A stretch of DNA of 32,309 nucleotides, taken from an uncultured bacterium. Lineage in GTDB: Bacteria > Vulcanimicrobiota > CADAWZ01. Location: assembly GCA_902790465.1 (NCBI GenBank), contig CADASF010000022.1, positions 1 to 32,309 on the forward strand, read 5' to 3'. Positions 15,387-23,021 of this stretch are shown piece after piece. The position numbers were made by a program, and so were the translations under genes. The notes beneath the pieces were generated by a model. The model did no database searches, was not told where the DNA came from, and was given only the letters and a program-made list of their open reading frames with translations. Numbering within the stretch: the first letter of the stretch is position 1; every line of letters begins with the position of its first letter.

Positions 15387-16634
15387 ATGAATATTAATGC
15401 AACTTCTTCATTTTCAAACATGCAATTACATACTGATTACAATCAGGATCAGTCTGCAGAAGTAAGAAAACATCATCATGCAAAACCAAAACATGATTCA
15501 GCTCCACAGGCAGCTGGCGATCAAGTATCACTCGGCGGAGCAGACAAAGAAGCAGGAGTTCACAAAAAATGGACTTTCCTTCACTTTGGTGCTGGTGATA
15601 ACAACCTTTCATCTCTCATCAAAGGCGATGTCGATGAGATGGAAAAAGTTGGTTCAGATGCAAATACACATGTAATTTCTATGCTCGATCAGTCTTATGG
15701 CGATTGCAAAACATATTACATCACAAAGAACAATCAATCAGGTTTACAGTCTCCTGTAGTTCAAAATCATGGTTCTCATGTCGATATGTCAGATCCAAAA
15801 ACACTTGCAAACTTCATTGCTTGGGGCGTCAAGAATTATCCTTCAGACAATGTTGCAGTTATTTTGGGAAGCCACGGTGGCGGTACAATGGGAGCTCTTG
15901 CTGATGACAAAGATGGAAACTTTATGTCTCCACAGGGTTTGAGACAAGCATTCCAAGAAGCAGAAAAAATGACAGGAAAGAAAATTGATGTACTCGGTTT
16001 TGACTGTTGTTTGATGGCAAATACAGAAGTTGCCTATGAACTTAAAGATGTTGCTAATTATATTGTTGCTTCTGAAGAATCAGAAGGTGGCAATGGTTGG
16101 CCATATCACAATGTATTGAACGAAAAAGTCCTCAAAGGACTCCAAGAAGCACTTGATACAAAGCTCACAATTACTCCTGAAGCATTTGCTAAGAAAATCG
16201 TTGGTAACGCTTCTGGTGTACAGAGTGATCTTCCAACAATGTCATCTATTGACACAAGCAAGATGGGTGATGTTGCTAAGGCTGTTGACGGATTTGCAAA
16301 TGCAATAATCGGTGCAAAAGATTTCAACACAACACTCAAAAATATCGCAAGAAGAACAGAAGATTTCAATGGCTTCAAGGATATCTATCACTTCTGTGAA
16401 CAAGTTGCAGATTCAAAAGAAATCACAGACAACAAGCTCAAAGCAGAAGCAAAGAAAGTTATGGCAGCACTTGATGATGCAATCATTGCAAATCAGAACT
16501 CATACCAGTATCCAAATGCACATGGTCTCCAAATGGAAATTCCAGCAAGTGGCAGACCTTCAAATGGATATGGCAATCTCCAATTTGCAAAAGATACACA
16601 TTGGGACGAAGCTCTCAACTCAATGCGTTCATAG
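15387..16634 (+). CDS. Clostripain-family (C11) cysteine peptidase, paralogue 1
   Basis: The 415-residue protein has the C11 catalytic pair: His163 in GSHGGG and Cys208 in FDCCLMANTEVAYEL. Blocks FGAGDNNL (67-74) and VASEESEGGNGWPY support the family. There is no Sec signal; the N-terminus MNINATSSFSNMQ, a His/Lys-rich linker, then GDQVSLGGADKE precede the domain. The other paralogue shares these segments while the linker differs. Codons here use more C-ending and CTC/ATC triplets than in the neighbours, similar to the ATP synthase genes, which suggests high expression. GGAG precedes the ATG. The role is probably protein degradation or processing; secretion would need a non-Sec route. Confidence 0.9.
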   Translation: MNINATSSFSNMQLHTDYNQDQSAEVRKHHHAKPKHDSAPQAAGDQVSLGGADKEAGVHKKWTFLHFGAGDNNLSSLIKGDVDEMEKVGSDANTHVISMLDQSYGDCKTYYITKNNQSGLQSPVVQNHGSHVDMSDPKTLANFIAWGVKNYPSDNVAVILGSHGGGTMGALADDKDGNFMSPQGLRQAFQEAEKMTGKKIDVLGFDCCLMANTEVAYELKDVANYIVASEESEGGNGWPYHNVLNEKVLKGLQEALDTKLTITPEAFAKKIVGNASGVQSDLPTMSSIDTSKMGDVAKAVDGFANAIIGAKDFNTTLKNIARRTEDFNGFKDIYHFCEQVADSKEITDNKLKAEAKKVMAALDDAIIANQNSYQYPNAHGLQMEIPASGRPSNGYGNLQFAKDTHWDEALNSMRS

Positions 16635-16651
16635 TATTTTAAATTAAAAGT

Positions 16652-16690
16652 AAAAACTGTGTCCTCATATTTTGAAGGCACAGTTTTTTT
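16652..16690 (+). terminator. Terminator between the two C11 genes
   Basis: AAAAACTGTG and CACAGTTTTT flank a loop with a CCT/AGG inner pairing and a T-run. It would separate transcription of the two paralogues or only attenuate read-through. Confidence 0.75.
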
Positions 16691-16709
16691 ATAAATATTG
16701 GAGACTTTT

Positions 16710-18002
16710 ATGAATATTAATGCAACATCTTCATTTTCAAATATACAACAAATAAACAAGGATTATTCTGCCGAACAACCTGTGGAGGTAAAGCAAGATA
16801 ACTCTTCACCACAAGCTACAGGAGATAAAGTATCTCTTGGTGGTGCTGATAAAGAAGTTGGAGTTCATAAAAAATGGACTGTTCTTCACTATGGAGCAGG
16901 AGATAATAATCTTACTGACTGTTTATTTGCTGATGTAAATGAGATGGAAACAGTTGGTTCAGATGATAATGCACATATAATTTCAATGCTGGATCAATCT
17001 TTTAGTGATTGTAAGACATATTATATTACACAGGACAAACAAGATGCTCAGGACAACACAACTAAATTACATTCTCCTGTAGTTCAAAATAATGGTTTTG
17101 ATGTCAATATGTCTGATCCTAAAGTTCTTGCTGATTTTATATCTTGGGGAATAAAGAATTATCCTTCTGAACATGTTGTGGTTATTGTTAGCAGTCATGG
17201 GGGAGGACCAGAAGGGGCTATTGCAGATGATAAAAATAGTATAGATGGTAGTTTAATGTCCCCACAAGATTTAAGGCAAGCCTTTGAAGAGGCAGAAGCA
17301 AAGACAGGAAAGAAAATTGATGTTCTCGGTTTTGATGCTTGTTTAATGGCAAATACAGAAGTTGCCTATGAACTCAAAGATGTTGCTGATTATATTGTTG
17401 CTTCAGAAGAAATAGAAGGTGGCAATGGCTGGGCTTATAATGAAATATTACAAAAATTGAAACCTTCTAAATTGAGTAGTATTGTAGGCAAACTTACAAA
17501 TAAACCAGCGGAAGTTAATCCTGAAGGTTTTGCAAAAAGTATTGTAAAGAACGCTTCTAAACATAGGTCTGATTTGTTTACACTTTCTGCTATAGATACA
17601 AGTAAAATGGATAAATTAGCTAATTCAATAGATGAATTTGCTAAATCTATTAAATCATTTACTGACGAAAAAGATTTAATTGGTAAAGAACAATTAAGTA
17701 TTATAAGACATAAGACAAAGACTTTTATGGCTAATGATTTAATAGATTTATATGATTTTTGTAAATTGGTTGTCAAAAATGATGATCTGAAAGATGATAA
17801 TTTGAAAGCTAAGGCAAAAGATGTTATAGCTAATCTTAAGGAAACAGTTATAGCCGACAGTAATTGGCGAAAACTTTATAAAAAAGCTCATGGATTGCAA
17901 ATTGAAATGCCTTTTTTAGGTAAACCTATTGAAGGATATGAAGAGCTCCAGTTTGCAAAAGATACAAATTGGGACGAAGCTCTCAACTCAATGAATTCAT
18001 AA
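16710..18002 (+). CDS. Clostripain-family (C11) cysteine peptidase, paralogue 2
   Basis: The 430-residue paralogue of the preceding gene has the catalytic His163 (SSHGGG) and Cys211 (FDACLMANTEVAYEL). The N-terminus MNINATSSFSNIQ and GDKVSLGGADKEVG are kept, and the C-terminus NWDEALNSMNS matches HWDEALNSMRS of paralogue 1. ATG 16710 is preferred because GGAG lies at 16700-16703 and it gives the same N-terminus as paralogue 1; an in-frame TTG at 16698 is too early. Codon use is plain AT-rich, unlike paralogue 1, which suggests lower expression. A terminator follows at 18027. Confidence 0.9.
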   Translation: MNINATSSFSNIQQINKDYSAEQPVEVKQDNSSPQATGDKVSLGGADKEVGVHKKWTVLHYGAGDNNLTDCLFADVNEMETVGSDDNAHIISMLDQSFSDCKTYYITQDKQDAQDNTTKLHSPVVQNNGFDVNMSDPKVLADFISWGIKNYPSEHVVVIVSSHGGGPEGAIADDKNSIDGSLMSPQDLRQAFEEAEAKTGKKIDVLGFDACLMANTEVAYELKDVADYIVASEEIEGGNGWAYNEILQKLKPSKLSSIVGKLTNKPAEVNPEGFAKSIVKNASKHRSDLFTLSAIDTSKMDKLANSIDEFAKSIKSFTDEKDLIGKEQLSIIRHKTKTFMANDLIDLYDFCKLVVKNDDLKDDNLKAKAKDVIANLKETVIADSNWRKLYKKAHGLQIEMPFLGKPIEGYEELQFAKDTNWDEALNSMNS

Positions 18003-18026
18003 AATTTTAAGTTAGGTTATAAAAAT

Positions 18027-18072
18027 GAGGGAGCTGTGAAAAAAGTAAATATTTTTCACAGCCTCTTTTTTT
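18027..18072 (+). terminator. Terminator after C11 paralogue 2, repeat-family hairpin
   Basis: GCTGTGAAAAA pairs with TTTTTCACAGC (outer GAGG/CCTC also pair), followed by eight T. The arms match the ends of the MITE-like repeats. Confidence 0.75.
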
Positions 18073-18073
18073 A

Positions 18074-18201
18074 TTTTATATAATTTTCGTAAATTAACTC
18101 GTTAGGATAGTTAATAAAAAAAGTTGCTATGAACTCTCCAATATATGGCTGTGTACTGCCACTTTGTCATTGCGAGGGAGCTGTGCGACCGTGGCAATCT
18201 A
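18074..18201. repeat. Mosaic dispersed repeat copy
   Basis: It begins with the reverse complement of the cargo module found at 21295-21345, then a block TTGCTATGAACTCTCCAATA, GGCTGTGTACTGCCACTTT and TGTCATTGCGAGGGAG through GACCGTGGCAATCT. The same last block of about 78 bp recurs at 20275-20353. Confidence 0.6.
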
Positions 18202-18445
18202 AGCCTGTAAATTATTATTTACTTAAAAATTAAGTCGATCGCCTATATTTAGAAATGGTGTCCTCGATCTATTGATTTTACAGTCCTTTTTTTTTTCTAC
18301 AATGACAGAATCTGTCCTTAATAATCTAAAATTTACTTTTCACAAAGAAAAAAAGGAAAATTTCTTGCTTTTCTTTAAAAACATAAAATAGATACTAAAG
18401 GTAAATTTGTTTTTTCTATCTAAGGGAAAAAATTGGGAGATAGTT

Positions 18446-20116
18446 ATGGCTACAATTCAAGAAGCTGTTAAAAAGATAATTGAATTAAGAGGTTTGGAAA
18501 TATTTAAAAATTCTAAACAGTTTTTTGCATCAATCGGTGATTTTGCACCAGAATATCCAAAAGAATTAAGGATGATCAGAAATAATTTTGATGATAAGTT
18601 GTTGGAATTGTTTATAGATGATAGCAAAAAGGTTCGTCACAGAGTGAGATTAATAAAAGATCATCTTGAAGATTTTGGTTTTTCAGATGATAAGGTTTAT
18701 TTTTTCCTTGAAGCTTTTGGAATTCCACTTGGTTGGGAACAAGAAATATTGGAGCTAAAAGCTGATTCTCCAATTCAGGCTCCAAGTTTTAGTCAGCAAC
18801 CTCAAAAACAAAATCAAGTAAATGCAAATGTTACAGATATTTCATTGAGTGCAGATATTTTGAAACAATGGGGTTTCCAAGATAAAAATTCAATACCAGA
18901 TGTTCTCAATATTCCTTCAACATATAGATCGCCATTTGGTACAATGTATAGAATAATAAAAGTCGATGATGAAGTATTTAAGGATTGTGATAAATTACAA
19001 GCTGTTACAATACCTGATACAGTAACAGAGATTGGAAATAGTGCCTTCGAAAATTGTAGGTCTTTGAAAAAAATAAATATATCTGCAAGTATAAATAAAA
19101 TAGGCGATAGAGCATTTACAAATTGTAAATCATTAGATAGTATAACCCTTTCAAATGATGTAATAGAAATAGGAAAAAGTGCATTTGGTGGTTGTTCTTC
19201 ATTGACGACTGTAACAATTCCAAATAGGGTTACAAAAATATCAGAAGGATTATTTGGCAAGTGCAAATCTCTTACAAATGTAATTATTCCAAATGGAGTT
19301 ACAGAGATAGGTGATAAATCATTTGCAGGCTGTGAATCTCTTAATGGTGTAATTATTCCAAAGACAGTTACAAAAATAGGAAATCGTGCATTTGTAAATT
19401 GTAAAAATCTTGATATTTTTGTTATTCCAAATTCTGTAACAAATGTTGGGACAGAAGTTTTTGGCGGTTGTTTAAAATTACAAACATTTACACTTCCGAC
19501 ACGGTTTACAATATTTAAAGACGATGTAAATAAACAGATCGACTTGTCAACAAATGTAAATAATCCTTTTAAGACAGCAAAAGTAGGCGATTATGTCAAA
19601 TTTGGTAGTTACCCTCAGACTTCAAGTGGTGGAGTTCAACCTATAGAGTGGCAGGTATTGTCAATAGAAAATAATAAAATGCTTGTTATTTCTCGTTATG
19701 GTCTTGATGCAAGGCGTTTTGATGGCAATTCAAGTAATTGGGCAAATAGTGAAATTCGTAAGTGGTTGAATGGTGAATTTTACAATAAAGCTTTTACAGA
19801 TCAAGAAAAGAAATCTATAAAATCTTTAAATCTTTCAGATGTAGGCACGACTGATAATGTGTTTTTGTTGAGTGAAGAAGAATCAGAGAAATATTTTGCT
19901 AATTATACTGCGAGACAATGTAAGGCTACTGATTATGCTAAAAATAATGGTGCTTGGGTGAGTAGTAGTAATGGTTATTGTTATTGGTGGCTTCGTTCTC
20001 CTTATCCTGATATTCGCAATAATGTCTATTTTGTCTATGATGATGGTTCTATCTACTACAGCAATGTTATCGATTTTAGCGGTGTTGTGCGGCTCGCTTT
20101 GTGGGTAAATCTTTAA
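18446..20116 (+). CDS. DGR target protein: BspA-like repeats plus DUF6273-type domain
   Basis: The 556-residue protein has an N-terminal helical domain of about 100 residues (unknown, ends near GIPLGWEQEILEL), a Gln-rich linker and about seven BspA-like leucine-rich repeats (residues about 170-350; units like VTIPDTVTEIGNSAFENC). The C-terminal domain (from about residue 376) carries VKFGSYPQ, IEWQVLSIENNKMLVIS and WWLRSP, as in DUF6273/C-type-lectin-like folds. Residues 515-556 are the variable repeat. No signal peptide is seen. ATG 18446 follows GGGAGA by 5 nt; an extension to 18407 has no support. The diversified C-terminus presumably binds varied ligands, while the repeats may present it, but the partner and location are unknown. 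Confidence 0.9.
   Translation: MATIQEAVKKIIELRGLEIFKNSKQFFASIGDFAPEYPKELRMIRNNFDDKLLELFIDDSKKVRHRVRLIKDHLEDFGFSDDKVYFFLEAFGIPLGWEQEILELKADSPIQAPSFSQQPQKQNQVNANVTDISLSADILKQWGFQDKNSIPDVLNIPSTYRSPFGTMYRIIKVDDEVFKDCDKLQAVTIPDTVTEIGNSAFENCRSLKKINISASINKIGDRAFTNCKSLDSITLSNDVIEIGKSAFGGCSSLTTVTIPNRVTKISEGLFGKCKSLTNVIIPNGVTEIGDKSFAGCESLNGVIIPKTVTKIGNRAFVNCKNLDIFVIPNSVTNVGTEVFGGCLKLQTFTLPTRFTIFKDDVNKQIDLSTNVNNPFKTAKVGDYVKFGSYPQTSSGGVQPIEWQVLSIENNKMLVISRYGLDARRFDGNSSNWANSEIRKWLNGEFYNKAFTDQEKKSIKSLNLSDVGTTDNVFLLSEEESEKYFANYTARQCKATDYAKNNGAWVSSSNGYCYWWLRSPYPDIRNNVYFVYDDGSIYYSNVIDFSGVVRLALWVNL
19988..20116 (+). repeat. DGR variable repeat (VR)
   Basis: 129 nt encoding the last 42 residues of the target. 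Against the template at 20891-21019, 17 of 18 differences before the GGTGTTGTGCGGCTCGCTTT tract are at template adenines (to T, G or C). Thirteen of the 16 Asn codons in that part are changed. Both repeats share that GC-richer tract, a likely initiation-of-mutagenic-homing site. Four further differences lie 3' of it (TATATT against TGGGTA), as expected for IMH versus IMH*. Confidence 0.93.
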
Positions 20117-20168
20117 TCTTTTAAATCAAGCTCCTTAATTTTTTTTAAATTAATGAGAAAAAAAATTG

Positions 20169-20210
20169 CGTTAGGTGCCAATCTTGCGCCTTTAGGCGCT
20201 TAATCTTAAA
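20169..20210 (+). repeat. Hairpin block downstream of VR
   Basis: CGTTAGGTGCCAATC, a short variable part and CCTTTAGGCGCTTAATCT recur, almost the same, at 21029-21067 after the template. The duplication that made the template therefore reaches beyond the VR, or the block is a second shared DGR signal. Confidence 0.65.
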
Positions 20211-20274
20211 TAATTATAATTTGGTTTAGGATTAATTTGTTTGCGAGTTGATTTAAAAAAATAAGTAAATAAGA

Positions 20275-20353
20275 AGTTGCAATAAACTATCCAATATAGT
20301 CTGTATATTGCCACTTTGTCATTGCGAGAGAGCTGTGCGACCGTGGCAATCTC
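20275..20353. repeat. GTCATTGCGAG dispersed repeat copy
   Basis: About 79 bp, closely similar to 18123-18200 (GTTGCAATAAACTATCCAAT, then TGTCATTGCGAGAGAGCTG and GACCGTGGCAATCTC). ATTGC and GCAAT form the outer arms of an imperfect inverted repeat. Confidence 0.65.
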
Positions 20354-20469
20354 AAATGCTTAATTTAAATTTATTAATTTATAATTTGCTTTAGGCAGTA
20401 ATTTGAAAAGGTTATTTTTGACTATTATTTTTTGTTTCCGGCCTTTGGCCGGTCGATTTTATTGAAAAA

Positions 20470-20859
20470 ATGAGTGATAAAACATCGGAACTTGCTGTTA
20501 TAACAAAGGCAAAAGACCTTTGTTCTTATATTATGACTGTTACTCAAAAATCTCCGAAGCACTTTAGATATTCGTTTGTCAGCCGTATGCAAAATATTGC
20601 CCTTTCAATAATAGAGAATCTTTACAGGGCAAATGACATATTTCTAAAAAAAGGCGACAGTATATTGATTTCTCATAGACGTAATAAGCAGAGAGAGGTA
20701 ATGACTGATTTGCGTATTCTTGGCTATTTTTCACTGTTGGCTATGGAGCAGAAATGTATTTTGCCGAAACAGTATCAAATTATTTCAGAAATGATAGCCG
20801 ATTGTGTCAATTTGCTTGTTGCGTGGGTCGCAAGTGATAAAAGAAGATTACAGCCTTAA
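20470..20859 (+). CDS. Avd-like four-helix-bundle protein of a DGR
   Basis: The 129-residue protein matches the DGR accessory variability determinant (Avd) family in pattern: four amphipathic helices with SPKHFRYSFVSRMQNIAL (about residues 28-45), IIENLYRANDIFL, LRILGYFSLLAMEQ and a basic end (WVASDKRRLQP). In known DGRs Avd forms a pentamer that binds the reverse transcriptase and template RNA. It lies directly before the template repeat, as in many DGRs. There is no clear Shine-Dalgarno site before ATG 20470, only a strong hairpin. It has no stop or frameshift, which argues against a long-dead cassette. Confidence 0.85.
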   Translation: MSDKTSELAVITKAKDLCSYIMTVTQKSPKHFRYSFVSRMQNIALSIIENLYRANDIFLKKGDSILISHRRNKQREVMTDLRILGYFSLLAMEQKCILPKQYQIISEMIADCVNLLVAWVASDKRRLQP

Positions 20860-20890
20860 TTTTAGGCTGTTAATTAGGGATCTGATTGAA

Positions 20891-21019
20891 TGGCTTCGTT
20901 CTCCTAATCCTAATAATGACAATAATGTCTATAATGTCAATAATGATGGTAATATCAACTACAACAATGTTAACAATAATAACGGTGTTGTGCGGCTCGC
21001 TTTGTATATTAATCTTTAA
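20891..21019 (+). repeat. DGR template repeat (TR)
   Basis: 129 nt aligned without gaps to the VR at 19988-20116. Read in the same frame it holds 16 AAT/AAC codons between TGGCTTCGTTCTCCT and the shared GGTGTTGTGCGG tract, with 37 adenines in that span. AAY codons allow many residues without making stop codons. The open frame across it is not a gene. It starts 31 bp after avd. Confidence 0.93.
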
Positions 21020-21022
21020 TCA

Positions 21023-21067
21023 GGCACCGTTAGGTGCCAATCAGTGCCTTTAGGTGCTTAATCTAAA
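21023..21067 (+). repeat. Hairpin block downstream of TR
   Basis: A perfect GGCACC-GTTA-GGTGCC hairpin (21023-21038) and a GTGCC-TTTA-GGTGC stem follow the template. From 21029 it matches the block at 20169-20210. It may be part of the template RNA structure. Confidence 0.6.
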
Positions 21068-21116
21068 GAAATAAAAAGTTAATTCTTTCGAATAATTTAA
21101 CAGAATAAATAAAAAA

Positions 21117-21155
21117 GGCTCTTACAGAAAATAATTTTGCAAGAGTCTCTTTTTA
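21117..21155 (+). terminator. Terminator of the avd-TR transcript
   Basis: GGCTCTTACA pairs with TGCAAGAGTC (one mismatch, one G:U), followed by a T-rich tract. It closes the avd-TR unit about 100 bp after the template. Confidence 0.7.
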
Positions 21156-21217
21156 TTTGCATTTTTTGTGAAATTCTGGTAAAATAAGATAAAAATTAAA
21201 ATAATAGGAAGGATAAG

Positions 21218-21361
21218 GGGGCTGTGAAAAAAAAGTAAATAGAGGCGATGTCATTGCGAGGGAGCTATGCGACCGTGGCAATCTCAGGCACTTTTTTATT
21301 AACTAACAAAACGAGTTAATTTACGAAAATTATATAAAAAAATACTTTTTTTCACAGCCCC
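21218..21361. mobile_element. MITE-like repeat, best copy
   Basis: A 144-bp non-coding element with near-perfect terminal inverted repeats: GGGGCTGTGAAAAAAAAGTA at the left and TACTTTTTTTCACAGCCCC at the right. Inside are the GTCATTGCGAG...GGCAATCTC module and TTATTAACTAAC with ACGAGTTAATTTACG. Copy 1 at 372-512 is closely similar. The right end is 11 bp from the start codon of the next gene, so the element forms its immediate leader. Confidence 0.7.
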
Positions 21362-21372
21362 AAAAAATATAT

Positions 21373-22992
21373 ATGCAAAATTTGCCAATAGGTATTCAAA
21401 ATTTTGAAAATATTCGTCTAAAGAATTACCTTTATGTTGATAAAACAAAACAAATATTGAATTTAATAGAAAAAGGGGAATGTTATTTTTTATCTCGTCC
21501 TCGCCGTTTTGGAAAATCTCTTACTTTATCAACATTAGAGGCAATGTTTCAAGGTAAAGCAGAACTATTCAAAGGTCTTTATGCCGAGGAATGGGTAAAA
21601 GAGCAAACAAAAAATCCAAATCCAGTTATTAAATTGGATATGAGTGGCTTAGGAAATTATGAAAATAAAAAAGAGTTAAATGATTCTATTATAAATTATT
21701 TGGAAAATTATATATTTTTAAATGATTTAAATATATCTTCAGAAACAGATGCTTCTAAAATGTTGTTTAATATAATAATAAGATTATATAAGCAATTTGG
21801 AAAAGTTGTTGTTCTTATTGATGAATATGATAAACCAATGACTGACAACTTAAACAATTTAGAAAAAGCAGAAGAAATGCGAGAAACTCTTTCTAAATTT
21901 TATATTGTTGTAAAGAATTGTAGTGATTATTTGCGTTTTGTAATGGTAACAGGTGTATCAAAATTTAGCAAAGTAGGTTTATTGTCAGGGGTAAATAATT
22001 TAAAAGATATATCTATGGACGAAAAATATGGTGATATAGTTGGCTATACTCAACAAGAGCTTGAAGATAATTTTGTTGAATGGATTGAAAATACAAGTAA
22101 AAAATTATCTATGAGTAAAAAAGAACTTTTGGATAAAATAAAAGAATTTTATGATGGTTTTTCATTTGATGGCAAAACACGAGTATATAATCCATTCTCA
22201 GTATTAAATTTCTTTAAAAAAAGTGATTTTAGCAATTATTGGTATGTTTCAGACTTTTTATTTTCTCCTTCGAAGAAGGAGCTAAATGCACCTTCTTTTC
22301 TTCTCAATTATTTACAAAATCATCGTATTAAAAATCCAGATAAATATGATGGGATAACAGTATCTAAAACTTTTGCAGATAAACGAGAAATAGAAAGTGC
22401 GAGTGTAGAGAGTTTTTTATTTCAAGCTGGTTATTTGACAATAAAAAAGAAATTGCTAAATGAATTTGTACTTGGTTATCCAAACGAAGAAGTTCGCAGT
22501 TCTTTAGCCGATATGTATCTTGATGATATTTATCATATTGAAGGCTATACTACACTTGGCAATGAGATTTGGAAAGCATTAGAAGATGACAACATAGAAA
22601 ATTTAGTAAAATCATTTAATTTGGCAATTTCAGGAATTCCTTATGAAGACTTTGAAAAGGACAAATCAGCTCCTTCGAAAGAAGGAGAAAAAAAATGTGA
22701 ATATTTTTATCGTTCAATGTTTGTGATGTTGCTTCGTGGTGCAGGTGTAATATATTTTGCCGAAGTACACACATTCAAAGGTCGTTCAGATGTCGTTATA
22801 GTTTTTAAAAATAAAGTAGTAGTTATTGAATTTAAGTTGGCAAAAAATTCATCAGAAGTAGAGAAGAAGAGAAAAGAAGGCGAAGAACAGATAAAATCGA
22901 GAGATTATTCTTCCGCCTATAAAGGCAGTAATTTAAAGGTTATTAATCTCGTCTTAGTCGCAGATGATGAAAAACGACAAATTGTTATTTAG
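21373..22992 (+). CDS. AAA-ATPase-like protein with PD-(D/E)XK nuclease-like domain
   Basis: The 539-residue protein belongs to the AAA-ATPase_like (PF09820) type joined to a C-terminal PD-(D/E)XK (PF08011-like) domain. The start GIQNFENIRLKNYLYVDKT is typical. The P-loop variant is SRPRRFGKS (41-49) and Walker B is VVVLIDEYDKP with Asp150 and Glu151. The nuclease-like core has Asp473, Glu486 and Lys488 (SDVVIVF ... VVVIEFKL). Such genes are numerous in gut and oral bacteria; their role is unproven and may involve mobile elements or defence. There is no Shine-Dalgarno site, since the MITE-like repeat ends 11 bp before the ATG. Confidence 0.88.
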   Translation: MQNLPIGIQNFENIRLKNYLYVDKTKQILNLIEKGECYFLSRPRRFGKSLTLSTLEAMFQGKAELFKGLYAEEWVKEQTKNPNPVIKLDMSGLGNYENKKELNDSIINYLENYIFLNDLNISSETDASKMLFNIIIRLYKQFGKVVVLIDEYDKPMTDNLNNLEKAEEMRETLSKFYIVVKNCSDYLRFVMVTGVSKFSKVGLLSGVNNLKDISMDEKYGDIVGYTQQELEDNFVEWIENTSKKLSMSKKELLDKIKEFYDGFSFDGKTRVYNPFSVLNFFKKSDFSNYWYVSDFLFSPSKKELNAPSFLLNYLQNHRIKNPDKYDGITVSKTFADKREIESASVESFLFQAGYLTIKKKLLNEFVLGYPNEEVRSSLADMYLDDIYHIEGYTTLGNEIWKALEDDNIENLVKSFNLAISGIPYEDFEKDKSAPSKEGEKKCEYFYRSMFVMLLRGAGVIYFAEVHTFKGRSDVVIVFKNKVVVIEFKLAKNSSEVEKKRKEGEEQIKSRDYSSAYKGSNLKVINLVLVADDEKRQIVI

Positions 22993-23021
22993 GTTTAAAT
23001 TTGTAATATTATTTCAAAAAA

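Larger units (their letters stand above)
18003..18445. other. Repeat-rich gap before the DGR target gene
   Basis: About 440 bp without a gene. It holds the terminator, then an inverted module (18074-18122, ATTTTCGTAAATTAACTCG) and a GTCATTGCGAG repeat (18123-18200). The remainder to 18445 is AT-rich; AAGGAAAATTTCTTG at 18353-18367 is faintly like the 36-bp box but too degenerate to call. Confidence 0.5.
20117..20469. other. Gap between target gene and avd with hairpins and a repeat
   Basis: A stem TTAATTT/AAATTAA at 20135-20153 just after the target gene may end transcription. At 20169-20210 is a hairpin block with GCGCC-TTTA-GGCGC, which is repeated after the template repeat. 20275-20353 is a dispersed repeat. 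A perfect CCGGCC-TTT-GGCCGG hairpin (20438-20452) sits 17 bp before avd. Confidence 0.6.
18446..21155 (+). mobile_element. Diversity-generating retroelement cassette without a reverse transcriptase
   Basis: The order is target gene with variable repeat (19988-20116), Avd-like gene (20470-20859), template repeat (20891-21019) and terminator (21117-21155). This is the usual DGR order except that the reverse transcriptase gene is not downstream of the template. The repeats are the same length and end together at the target gene stop codon. The sequence evidence for mutagenic homing, past or present, is strong; whether it is still active cannot be seen here. Confidence 0.88.
20860..21372. other. 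Region after avd where a DGR reverse transcriptase would be expected
   Basis: It holds the template repeat, hairpin block, terminator and MITE-like element, all listed separately. No reverse transcriptase fragment is visible in any frame. Confidence 0.75.

Noticed and set aside
20804-21019. Open frame of 71 codons rich in Asn
   Set aside because: Its second half is the DGR template repeat read in the VR frame. The Asn-rich look comes from AAY codons, and it overlaps the end of avd, so it is not called as a gene.
18123-21290. GTCATTGCGAG repeats as a CRISPR array
   Set aside because: The copies are kilobases apart and separated by genes, so they are dispersed repeats.
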